Positions 17,492 to 24,808 of a stretch of DNA of 64,000 nucleotides are shown one piece after another. How positions within the stretch are numbered: position 1 is the stretch's first letter; each line of letters starts with the position of its first letter. Position numbers and translations under genes: made by a program. Source of the DNA: JAXLWB01 sp046328715 (GTDB lineage Bacteria > Chloroflexota > Anaerolineae > Caldilineales > Caldilineaceae); contig JAXLWB010000007.1 in the NCBI GenBank assembly GCA_046328715.1, positions 124,001-188,000 on the forward strand, written 5' to 3'. The notes beneath the pieces were generated by a model. That model ran no database searches, was not told where the DNA came from, and saw only the letters and a list, made by a program, of their open reading frames with translations.

Positions 17492-17998
17492 TTACCATTT
17501 CTCCATACCGACCCAATCCACGGAAATCCCTTCTCGACTGCCTAACCGTTCCATCAGCTCGCCGGTGTGCTGTTGCAAATGGCGAATGCTGTAGATCTGC
17601 AACTCGAATTTGCTCATCGGCAACCAGCCAAAGCCAGAGGGTGCACTCAGATCGAGATTTGCTACTTGTTGTTCTACTTGTTGGCGACAGAAGGCAAGAT
17701 ATTCCAAAATCTCTGCCTTTGTGTACGGCTCACCAATTTCAGGTAGTCGATTCCCTTCGTATGTGATCGGCCCCATTGCCTGATAATCCGGTCGGTGTTT
17801 GGGCCAGGGACGGAATTCAGCTTCGTTCGATTGCAGATAGAGATGAGTGAAAAAGAGTCCGTGATAGGCAATATGCCAAAATTTGACTTTATCGTCGGCG
17901 ACATTCCAGAAGGAGTCCGGGCATTTTTCTACAGACTGCTGTAACATTGCTAGCGTTGCCAGAAATTGCGAACGGATGGTTGAGAGGTAATCAATCAT
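17492..17998 (-). CDS. DinB-like four-helix-bundle protein
   Basis: A 168-residue helical protein. The N-terminal LSTIRSQFLATLAMLQQ, FWHIAYHGLFFTHLYL with its metal-type His, and IRHLQQHTGELMERLG near the C-terminus are the three-His pattern of the DinB/YfiT superfamily, which includes metal-dependent thiol transferases and hydrolases. AGGAG lies upstream of ATG 17998. It is the first gene of the - strand DinB/AraC-GyrI/VOC group. Bacillithiol or mycothiol use cannot be judged from this window. Confidence 0.75.
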   Translation of the reverse strand: MIDYLSTIRSQFLATLAMLQQSVEKCPDSFWNVADDKVKFWHIAYHGLFFTHLYLQSNEAEFRPWPKHRPDYQAMGPITYEGNRLPEIGEPYTKAEILEYLAFCRQQVEQQVANLDLSAPSGFGWLPMSKFELQIYSIRHLQQHTGELMERLGSREGISVDWVGMEKW

Positions 17999-18160
17999 AT
18001 CTACTCCTATCGGTCATGAACACAAAAAGGTGTGAAGTGAGCAACGGCAAGGGCTTATCAAAACGTTTGTTCTATGGTAAACTCCATCATACTGCGAGCA
18101 GGCGGGTTTGTCTAGCCTATACGCTGTCCAATGAGCAATTAGAGAAGGGTAATCTCATGT

Positions 18161-18382
18161 GTGAAAACTGATTTCAAGCACGGCACGGGCAAATTCGGTA
18201 AGTATCTCCCGCGCCGTCTGGAACCAACGCTGTGGGCGCTCTTTGAAAAAAGCTATGCCGATGCTGACCCTACCCATACCTGGAGTGCGCTTGAGGCGAT
18301 GTGCGATCTCTTTCGCCAGACTGCGCTTCAAATTGACGATCAGTTTGGATTTACCTATCCTCTGAAGACGACCGGCGAGTGA
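18161..18382 (+). pseudogene. 3' fragment of ANT(6)-type aminoglycoside adenylyltransferase
   Basis: Only about 74 codons are open. They read DFKHGTGKFGKYLPRRLEP, then YADADPTHTWSALEAMCDLF and the tail QIDDQFGFTYPL. This corresponds to the C-terminal end of streptomycin 6-adenylyltransferases (ANT(6)/AadE-like, about 285-290 residues), with the GKYL and MCDLFR landmarks. A stop at 18140-18142 closes the frame upstream and no nucleotidyltransferase N-terminal domain with its GSxxxG motif is present. The gene is therefore a 5'-truncated relic with no expected activity. It sits beside other resistance-type genes, which suggests past loss by deletion. Confidence 0.7.
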
Positions 18383-18493
18383 GCGCCCATCTGCGCCATG
18401 TACGTGGCTTACCCAAAGAGGCCACTACAATCTATTGAGTGAGTAACCTCCTCAAGCAAAAATGGCTCTTTATGATCGAGGAGGAACAAACTG

Positions 18494-19201
18494 ATGGCAA
18501 ACGAACGTACTTACCCCTGTCTCCCCTGTCCCGATCTCGATCAAGCGATTACTTTCTATGAAGCGCTGGGGTTCAAACGTACCTACTTCCAACTGAAGCC
18601 CAATCCCTATGCCGTTGTGGCGTTAGAAGAGATTTATATCCATCTTTTTGGTATGGAAAATTTCAATCCTGCCGATTCTTACGGCAACGTAATCGTCGTC
18701 GTACCGGACCCGGATGCACTTTATCAGGCGTTTGCGACTGGATTGCGGACGGCGTATCAAAAGCTGCCGGTTGCGGGAATTCCCCGAATTCTGCGACCGC
18801 GCAAAAAGTATGGCACAGTGCGTGGCTTTAGTGTGGTCGATACGGGTGGCAACTGGCTACGGTTTTCAAAACTGGGCGAAAATGAGTCAGACGACGGAGA
18901 GCAAAAGAAATCGGGATTGGCCGGCGTGATCGAGGTTGCGGCGCGGCTGGGCGATGCACGCGGCGACGAAGCGATGGCGCTCAAAACTTTGGAGAATGGA
19001 CTGAAGCGTCATCCCAACGCACCCTTGCTGGAACAGGCGCAAGCACTCTTGTATCGTGCAGAACTCGCAGTGCGATTGAAAAACAGAGCACTTGCGCAAT
19101 CCTCGTTTGCTGCTGCACAAGCACTCGATCTAGGCGAGGAAGAGCGGGCGATTCTTACGGACGAATTCTCACAGACCGCTGAGCTTGTTGGGGCTGATTA
19201 A
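18494..19201 (+). CDS. VOC protein with C-terminal helical repeat tail
   Basis: A 235-residue protein. Residues 1-135 are a VOC/bleomycin-resistance-like module pair (CLPCPDLDQAITFYEALGF ... VVDTGGNWLRFSKLG). After an acidic linker (NESDDGEQKK), residues about 145-235 form a TPR-like helical hairpin array (VIEVAARLGDARGDEAMALKTL, LLEQAQALLYRAELAVRLKN, ALAQSSFAAAQAL). The tail doubles the normal family length and may mediate protein contact. Bleomycin-resistance proteins bind drug as dimers; here the ligand is unknown. ATG 18494 follows GAGGAGGAAC, a strong ribosome site. Confidence 0.8.
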   Translation: MANERTYPCLPCPDLDQAITFYEALGFKRTYFQLKPNPYAVVALEEIYIHLFGMENFNPADSYGNVIVVVPDPDALYQAFATGLRTAYQKLPVAGIPRILRPRKKYGTVRGFSVVDTGGNWLRFSKLGENESDDGEQKKSGLAGVIEVAARLGDARGDEAMALKTLENGLKRHPNAPLLEQAQALLYRAELAVRLKNRALAQSSFAAAQALDLGEEERAILTDEFSQTAELVGAD

Positions 19202-19213
19202 AACACGAGTATC

Positions 19214-19327
19214 AGGACTTACACAAGATATCATTTCGACGAAGGCTTTTTTGCGAGCTTGTCCCTTACATGGGCAGGCACTTGTAAAGAAGAAATCTTG
19301 TATTTTTCACTTCTTGGTGTAAGTCCT
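19214..19327. mobile_element. MITE-like element with aggacttacac ends
   Basis: aggacttacac (19214-19224) and gtgtaagtcct (19317-19327) are perfect 11-bp terminal inverted repeats bounding about 114 bp without a gene. AGGACTTACAC-like ends are familiar from bacterial insertion sequences and their short non-autonomous derivatives. No transposase and no certain target duplication are visible. The element fills the spacer between two convergent genes. Confidence 0.55.
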
Positions 19328-19329
19328 AT

Positions 19330-19932
19330 TCACGCTAGATCGGCAAACAATTCGCTCAGTGGCAGTTCAAAACCTTCTAAAATGCCTTCGCCGCGGACGG
19401 TTTCTTGTTGTGTAAATTGTGTAAATTCAGTAGGCGTGCGGTAGACAAGTACCTGTTTTTTATCTGGTTCGACAATCCACACCCTTTCCACGCCAATCGC
19501 AAAATACTCAGTGATTTTGCTACGGATTTCGGTCCAACGGTCCGAAGGAGAGACGATTTCGACAACAAGTTCAGGCGCAACCTGTAGTGCTTTACCACTC
19601 GGTGTAGTGAGACGCTTGCGAGAAACAAAAATAACATCCACGCCCCGTACTGTGTCGGGTTGGCGCTGTGTATAGACTCCGACTTCACCGGCTAAAATCC
19701 AGCCAAGTTTCCGAGTCACATTGAAGTTGCCTAGATAACGTGAAATTTCAGCCTCAAGTAGTCCATGTTCATCGCCAGTATGATCTATAAACACAATTCT
19801 CCCATTCACTAGATCAAAGGGCTGATCAAGGCCCAACTCTAGTGCTTCTTCGCCGGTGAACAACTTTTCTTGCAGGAAGGGCACCATCTTGCTCCGAGAA
19901 ACAGAAGGTGCCATAACGGTAGTCATTGTCAT
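19330..19932 (-). CDS. Uma2 family (DUF820) putative endonuclease
   Basis: About 200 residues. The restriction-endonuclease-like fold of Uma2 proteins is seen in FDLVNGRIVFIDHTGDEHG, GEVGVYTQRQPDTVRGVDVIF, LVVEIVSPSDRWTEIRSKITEYF and VERVWIVEPDKKQVLVY. The Asp/Glu-x-Lys-like catalytic residues D (RGVDVIF) and E (LVVEIVSPSD) are present. Uma2 genes are abundant in Cyanobacteria and Chloroflexota; their DNA substrate and role are unsettled. ATG 19932 is chosen because AAAGGAGGG stands upstream of it, whereas the longer frame from 19974 lacks such a site. The C-terminus ends next to the aggacttacac element. Confidence 0.8.
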   Translation of the reverse strand: MTMTTVMAPSVSRSKMVPFLQEKLFTGEEALELGLDQPFDLVNGRIVFIDHTGDEHGLLEAEISRYLGNFNVTRKLGWILAGEVGVYTQRQPDTVRGVDVIFVSRKRLTTPSGKALQVAPELVVEIVSPSDRWTEIRSKITEYFAIGVERVWIVEPDKKQVLVYRTPTEFTQFTQQETVRGEGILEGFELPLSELFADLA

Positions 19933-20190
19933 TGTCCAATCCCTCCTTTCTTTAAAGCCATTATACACTTGCAACGAAATATTCTCTACTCCAAACCGTT
20001 CAGAGCTTCCAGCCGATTAGGGAACTTTGGCTAAGGGTTGCGCAGCATATATACTTTGACAGAACATTTGTGCGAAGCAGTCTGTTATAGTTGAGTTGCA
20101 GTTAGTAACCAATGACATACAGATTGGCTCTTTATAGAGTATGCCCATTACCCTGTTCCGTAAAATAAAACCAACTCAGGTACTTACCTC

Positions 20191-22461
20191 ATGACAAACA
20201 GACCAACCGACTATATCTCCATTACGTGTGCACGGGAGAATAACCTCAAAAATGTCTCACTGCGCATCCCAAAACGCCAAATCACAATCTTCACCGGGGT
20301 CTCTGGCTCGGGCAAGTCGTCGATTGTCTTTGACACGATCGCCAGTGAAGCGCAACGGCTGCTCAATGAGAATTTTAGCATGTTCGTGCGCAACTTCCTG
20401 CCCAAATTTCCGCAGCCGGATGCCGACGCCATTGAAAACTTGAGCATGGCTGTGGTGGTCGATCAAAAACGTTTAGGTGGAGGTTCGCATTCCACGTTGG
20501 GTACGATTACTGATATCTTCACCGTACTGCGTTTACTCTTTTCACGCATCGGCCAACCTCATATCGGCAACTATAACCTCTTTTCCTTCAACGATCCCCA
20601 AGGCATGTGCCCCGAGTGCAACGGGCTGGGACGAATGCTCGGTGTCGATTTAGAGAAGGCGTTCGACCTTTCCAAATCGCTCAACGGGGGTGCGATCCTG
20701 CTGCCGGATTATGGGGTGGGCGGTTGGGAGTTGTCGTTCTTTCTCCAATCCGGCATGTTTGACAATGATAAGAAGTTGGCCGATTACAGCGCAGAGGAGA
20801 TGGATCGCCTGCTCTACAGCAAAGGCACCAAGATCAAATCCGAGTTTGCGGGCAGGGAGATCAACTTGACCTTTGAAGGCGTCGTCGAAAAGTTTAGCCG
20901 CAAATATATCAAGCGCGACCTCAAGACGATGTCGGAGCGCACGCAAAAGAACGTGACACCCTACATAACCGAAGGACCCTGTTTGCTTTGCAAAGGCGCA
21001 CGCCTCAGCCAGGCGGCCTTGAGCAGCAAGATCAATGGGCGCAACATTGCCGAACTCTCCGCCATGCAGGTTGATGAACTGATCGAGGTGATTCGCCAGA
21101 TTACCCACCCCGAAGCTGCACCGTTGGTGAACACACTCGCCGAGCGGCTGCAATATCTGGTCGATATCGGTCTCGACTACCTCAGCCTCAACCGCGAGAC
21201 GGCGACGCTCTCCGGTGGGGAATCGCAGCGGGTTAAGATGGTCAAACATCTGAGCGGCAGCCTGGTCGATGTGATGTATGTCTTCGACGAACCGAGTGTC
21301 GGTCTGCACCCGCGTGATGTCCATCGTCTCAACGAGTTGTTGCAGAAGCTACGCGACAAGGGCAACACCGTGCTGGTCGTCGAACATGACCCTGCGGTGA
21401 TCCAGATTGCCGATCATGTAGTTGACGTCGGTCCCCAGGCCGGTAGCCGTGGCGGCGAGGTGGTCTATGAAGGTAGCTACGATGGCCTGTTGCGGACAAA
21501 CACCTTGACTGGCAAACATCTGCAACAGTCCTTGCCGATCAAAACCAAGTTCCGCACCCCCACGGGTAAACTACCAATTGTCCATGCCAAAACCAACAAC
21601 CTGCGCAATGTCACTGTAGATATCCCTAAAGGCGTGCTCACCGTGGTGACCGGTGTGGCTGGTTCGGGCAAAAGTTCACTGATTCATGGTGCGTTTCTCC
21701 GTCAACACCCGGAGGCGATTGTGATCGACCAATCGGCGGTTGGCGTTTCGACTCGTTCCAATCCTGCTACCTACACTGGCATCATGGACGATGTGCGCAA
21801 AGCCTTTGCCACGGCCAACAAGGTCAATGCTGCGCTCTTTAGCTTTAACTCCAAAGGGGCCTGTGAAGCCTGCCAAGGATCGGGCGTGATCTACACCGAT
21901 CTGGCTTTTCTGGATGATGTCAAATTGCCCTGCGAAAGCTGCGGCGGCAAACGTTTCAAAGAGGAAGTGCTGCAATACAAACTTCACGGAAAATCGATCA
22001 CGGATGTGCTGGCTATGACCGTACGCCAGGCGCTTGACTTCTTTGGGCAAAAGGAAATTGTCCATAGACTTCAGGCGATGAGCGATGTTGGCTTGGATTA
22101 CCTAAGCCTGGGACAGCCGCTCAGCACCCTTTCCGGCGGTGAATGCCAACGGATCAAACTGGCCACGGAATTGCACAAAAAGGGCAGCATCTACGTCATG
22201 GATGAGCCGACCACCGGCTTGCACATGTCGGACATCAGCCATTTGCTGGAGGTCATGAATCGGCTGGTCGATAGTGGCAACAGCGTGATCGTGATCGAAC
22301 ACAACCTGGATGTGATCAAAAACGCCGACTGGATCATCGATTTAGGGCCAGAAGGAGGCAGCAAAGGAGGGCGAATTATGTTTGCCGGAACGCCCGCCCA
22401 ATTGCTCACGGCGCAGGAATCGATTACAGCCGAGTACGTGCGGCGGGCTACAGTTGATTGA
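20191..22461 (+). CDS. UvrA-like ABC protein of the short (UvrA2/DrrC) class
   Basis: A 756-residue double ABC ATPase. Walker A motifs are GVSGSGKSS (about residue 36) and GVAGSGKSS (about 490). Two UvrA-type zinc fingers are seen: CPECNGLG with CLLCKGA, and CEACQGSG with CESCGGK. Signature motifs are LSGGESQRVKM and LSGGECQRIKL, with Walker B FDEPSVGLHPRD and MDEPTTGLHMSD. It is about 190 residues shorter than canonical UvrA (about 940), and the missing part matches loss of the UvrB-interaction region seen in UvrA2/DrrC proteins, which are tied to resistance against DNA-binding antibiotics. It cannot replace UvrA in normal excision repair if that domain is truly absent. ATG 20191 lacks a clear ribosome site. 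Confidence 0.85.
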   Translation: MTNRPTDYISITCARENNLKNVSLRIPKRQITIFTGVSGSGKSSIVFDTIASEAQRLLNENFSMFVRNFLPKFPQPDADAIENLSMAVVVDQKRLGGGSHSTLGTITDIFTVLRLLFSRIGQPHIGNYNLFSFNDPQGMCPECNGLGRMLGVDLEKAFDLSKSLNGGAILLPDYGVGGWELSFFLQSGMFDNDKKLADYSAEEMDRLLYSKGTKIKSEFAGREINLTFEGVVEKFSRKYIKRDLKTMSERTQKNVTPYITEGPCLLCKGARLSQAALSSKINGRNIAELSAMQVDELIEVIRQITHPEAAPLVNTLAERLQYLVDIGLDYLSLNRETATLSGGESQRVKMVKHLSGSLVDVMYVFDEPSVGLHPRDVHRLNELLQKLRDKGNTVLVVEHDPAVIQIADHVVDVGPQAGSRGGEVVYEGSYDGLLRTNTLTGKHLQQSLPIKTKFRTPTGKLPIVHAKTNNLRNVTVDIPKGVLTVVTGVAGSGKSSLIHGAFLRQHPEAIVIDQSAVGVSTRSNPATYTGIMDDVRKAFATANKVNAALFSFNSKGACEACQGSGVIYTDLAFLDDVKLPCESCGGKRFKEEVLQYKLHGKSITDVLAMTVRQALDFFGQKEIVHRLQAMSDVGLDYLSLGQPLSTLSGGECQRIKLATELHKKGSIYVMDEPTTGLHMSDISHLLEVMNRLVDSGNSVIVIEHNLDVIKNADWIIDLGPEGGSKGGRIMFAGTPAQLLTAQESITAEYVRRATVD

Positions 22462-22463
22462 TT

Positions 22464-22500
22464 AATGAGTGGAGATGGCACGTCGCCATCTCCACTCATT
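22464..22500. terminator. Perfect 16-bp hairpin between convergent genes
   Basis: aatgagtggagatggc (22464-22479) and gccatctccactcatt (22485-22500) pair perfectly around a five-base loop. It lies between the convergent UvrA-like and VOC genes, so it probably terminates both. The U tract is weak on both strands. Confidence 0.7.
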
Positions 22501-22504
22501 CCGT

Positions 22505-22879
22505 TTACCGTTCAAGAACCGACTGCACCTCAACCAGAATATCCCCCGGCGCTTTGAAGTAGAATGTCCAACTGCCATGGACTGAGCGCGGCGCTTCGTT
22601 GGCAAAGCCAGCCGCATGTAAACGCTCATAGATGCCATCTACCTGCTCGCGGTTCTCCTGAATAAAGCCAAAGTGAAATCCATTGGGGTAAACAGGCACA
22701 TTCTTCTTGTCAAAGTTGCTGAGAATCAGCACAAAACCATCCTCGCCATGCAGCACTGCCAACGTATCCAGCCCATTCGTGTTCGCCCGCTGGAAGCCGA
22801 ATTGCTCCACAAAAAACTGCGAGGTTGTTCGGGGATCGGACACACAGACATTCAAGTGATTGAGTTTCATCGTCGGCAT
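22505..22879 (-). CDS. VOC family protein (glyoxalase-like)
   Basis: A 124-residue VOC protein. LNHLNVCVSDPRTTSQFFVEQFGF forms the first module with His in LNHLNV; YPNGFHFGFI and WTFYFKAPGDILVEVQS form the second with His and the terminal Glu (LVEVQS). The His/His/Glu positions expected for metal binding are therefore present. ATG 22879 follows TTAGGAGACAAAAA. It is divergent from the WYL regulator at 23024 with about 140 bases between them, so the WYL protein may control it. Substrate unknown. Confidence 0.8.
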   Translation of the reverse strand: MPTMKLNHLNVCVSDPRTTSQFFVEQFGFQRANTNGLDTLAVLHGEDGFVLILSNFDKKNVPVYPNGFHFGFIQENREQVDGIYERLHAAGFANEAPRSVHGSWTFYFKAPGDILVEVQSVLER

Positions 22880-23023
22880 TTTTTGTCTCCTAAACTATGA
22901 AATGGTTTGCACCAAGTCAACTACAGATTCTCTAACATCTACTGCCATTTATAGTGTAGCGGACGTATAGGATATAATCGATCCTAATCAGAGAGGAATT
23001 TTCGATGAATTAGGAGCAAAACG

Positions 23024-23992
23024 ATGTACCATCCAACAACCCGTCTCTTAACCATCCTTGAATTGTTGCAGGCGCGCGGGATGATGAACGGTGCCGACCT
23101 AGCAACTCGGCTGGAAGTGGATCGGCGCACGGTGCGTAAGTACATCATGATGCTGCAAGATTTGGGGATTCCAATTGAGACCGAACGTGGCCCTGTGGGT
23201 GGTTACTATCTGCGGCCTGGTTTTAAATTGCCGCCCCTGATGTTGACCAACGATGAAGCATTGGCAATCATGTTAAGTCTGCTCGCCGCACGACGACAAG
23301 GCGGTTTGGCCGAGCCGCAGATGATCGAAGGTGCCTTGGCCAAACTTGAGCGTGTGCTACCCGAAAGTTTGCGCCTTCGTCTGCAAGCCGTTCAGAGCGC
23401 AGTGAGTTTTGTCGCAGCGGAGGCAAAGCCACAACCTTCAGGCGAAACGCTCTTGTTAGTCAGCAGTGCGGTGCAGCAACAACGACGACTCCATCTGCGC
23501 TATCAGTCACGCGAGGAGGAGACAGTGCGTTCGGTAGATCCCTATGGGGTTGTGTCGCATTGGGAGCAGTGGTATATGGTAGGCTGGTGTCACCTGCGCC
23601 AGTCCGTGCGTGTCTTCCGCCTCGATCGGATGAACGCAGTCAAGTTGGAAGAGGCCAAGTTTGTTCGTCCGTCGAACTTTGATAGTTTGAGCTACGTGCT
23701 TGAGTCATTAGCCACGACACCGCGCGGCTGGTTGGTGGAGATTCTGCTCGACATGACACTGGCCGAAGCAAAACAAATGATCCCACTAGGCGGTGCTGTC
23801 TTTGAGGAAAGCGAGGAGGGCGTGATGATGCGTTTTTACAGCACCGACCTGACAATCTCCGCCCGCTATCTTTTTTGGTTGAATCGCCCATTTGTCATCC
23901 GCCAGCCACAGGAGTTAAAGGCTGCTGTATTGACAATCGCCGAAGAAGTAACGGCAAGGGTGAATCAGGTAAGTTTGAACAAAGAACTGTAA
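23024..23992 (+). CDS. WYL-domain transcriptional regulator (YafY-like)
   Basis: A 322-residue protein. The N-terminal winged helix is RLLTILELLQARGMMNGADLA with LEVDRRTVRKYIMMLQDLGI and ERGPVGGYYL. The central linker leads into a WYL domain (residues about 145-225: LHLRYQSREEETVRSVDPYG, EQWYMVGWCHLR, FRLDRM), and a WCX-type C-terminal extension follows. WYL domains bind nucleotides or nucleic acid and act as effector-sensing modules, often in stress or phage-defence settings. Start ATG 23024 has TTAGGAGC upstream. TATAAT near 22973 is a likely -10. Targets may include the divergent VOC gene or the downstream DUF4287 gene. Confidence 0.85.
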   Translation: MYHPTTRLLTILELLQARGMMNGADLATRLEVDRRTVRKYIMMLQDLGIPIETERGPVGGYYLRPGFKLPPLMLTNDEALAIMLSLLAARRQGGLAEPQMIEGALAKLERVLPESLRLRLQAVQSAVSFVAAEAKPQPSGETLLLVSSAVQQQRRLHLRYQSREEETVRSVDPYGVVSHWEQWYMVGWCHLRQSVRVFRLDRMNAVKLEEAKFVRPSNFDSLSYVLESLATTPRGWLVEILLDMTLAEAKQMIPLGGAVFEESEEGVMMRFYSTDLTISARYLFWLNRPFVIRQPQELKAAVLTIAEEVTARVNQVSLNKEL

Positions 23993-24022
23993 ATCGAAAT
24001 AAAAAACCGTGGAGAAAAGCGT

Positions 24023-24583
24023 ATGGCAGAGCAAGCGAACAAAATTGACCAATATCTGGAACAAGTACAAGCCAAGACCGGTAAAACGGTTGCGGATTTT
24101 CGCCAGATGGCAGAACAAAAAGGGATCAAGAAGACGGCACCGCTTGTGAAATGGTTGAGCGAGGAATACGGTTTGGGCTATCACGAGGCAGGTGCCATCA
24201 ACTATATGCTCTTTCACGCCGACCATGCCCAGGCGAATGCTGACGAGAAGCTGACGTACCACTTCACAGGCAATAAGGCCATTTGGCGTGAAGCCTGCGA
24301 AGCGATCATTACTCAAATTACTGACTTCGGACCTGATGTCGAAGTCTCACCCAACACCACCTATATCAACCTTCAACGTCGAGGCAAAAAGTTCGCTCTC
24401 CTGCAAATCTCCGCCAGCCGCCTCGACATTGGCATCAAGCGTAAGGGTGTTGCGCCTACGGGGCGCTTTGAAGCTGCTGGCTCGTGGAATGCGATGGTGA
24501 CACACCGTTTGCGCATCAACAACCCACAGGAAGTCGATGATGAGGTGATTGGTTGGTTAAAGCAAGCCTATGATGCTGCGTAA
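24023..24583 (+). CDS. DUF4287/DUF5655 two-domain protein
   Basis: A 186-residue protein with an N-terminal DUF4287 helical domain (IDQYLEQVQAKTGKTVADFRQ ... LVKWLSEEYGLGYHEAGAI) and a C-terminal DUF5655 domain (EACEAIITQITDFGPDVEVSP ... YINLQRRGKKFALLQI ... RLDIGIKRKG ... FEAAGSWNAMVTHRLRI). Both are of unknown function; the C-terminal part resembles small proteins predicted to bind nucleic acid or ligands. The start follows GTGGAGAAAAGCG. It is 30 bases after the WYL gene and probably co-transcribed. A clear paralogue lies at 31234-31806. Confidence 0.75.
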   Translation: MAEQANKIDQYLEQVQAKTGKTVADFRQMAEQKGIKKTAPLVKWLSEEYGLGYHEAGAINYMLFHADHAQANADEKLTYHFTGNKAIWREACEAIITQITDFGPDVEVSPNTTYINLQRRGKKFALLQISASRLDIGIKRKGVAPTGRFEAAGSWNAMVTHRLRINNPQEVDDEVIGWLKQAYDAA

Positions 24584-24625
24584 TGCCGACAAACGCATTG
24601 AATTCTCTCTACGATAATCCCATGA

Positions 24626-24757
24626 GATAGATTGTCACTCCGAAGGAATCCTTCGTTGGTCGAGCTAACTCCTTTGTAGAGAACCAACAACGTACTCTGT
24701 GCTGGATCTACATGTCGGATAGATCGGCTAGGATTCCTTCGGAATGACAAGTCTATC
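24626..24757. mobile_element. MITE-like element, 132 bp, GTCATTCCGAAGGAATCCT ends
   Basis: The left end gatagattgtcactccgaag (24626-24645, continuing to 24652) is an imperfect 27-bp inverted copy of the right end at 24730-24757 (aggattccttcggaatgac then aagtctatc). Inside, gttggt and accaac make a further stem. Similar TTCCTTCGGAATGAC-type repeats are widespread in environmental bacteria as short dispersed elements. No gene lies in the 225-base spacer that holds it. Confidence 0.65.
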
Positions 24758-24808
24758 TTGCAGGAATAGTCGCTAAATCCTGCTTTAGTCCTTCAGCTTG
24801 GATCAAGA

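Noticed and set aside
20056..20090. TTGACA at 20056 as the -35 of the UvrA-like gene
   Set aside because: The only reasonable -10 (TTATAG) is more than 20 bases away, too far for a normal sigma-70 promoter.
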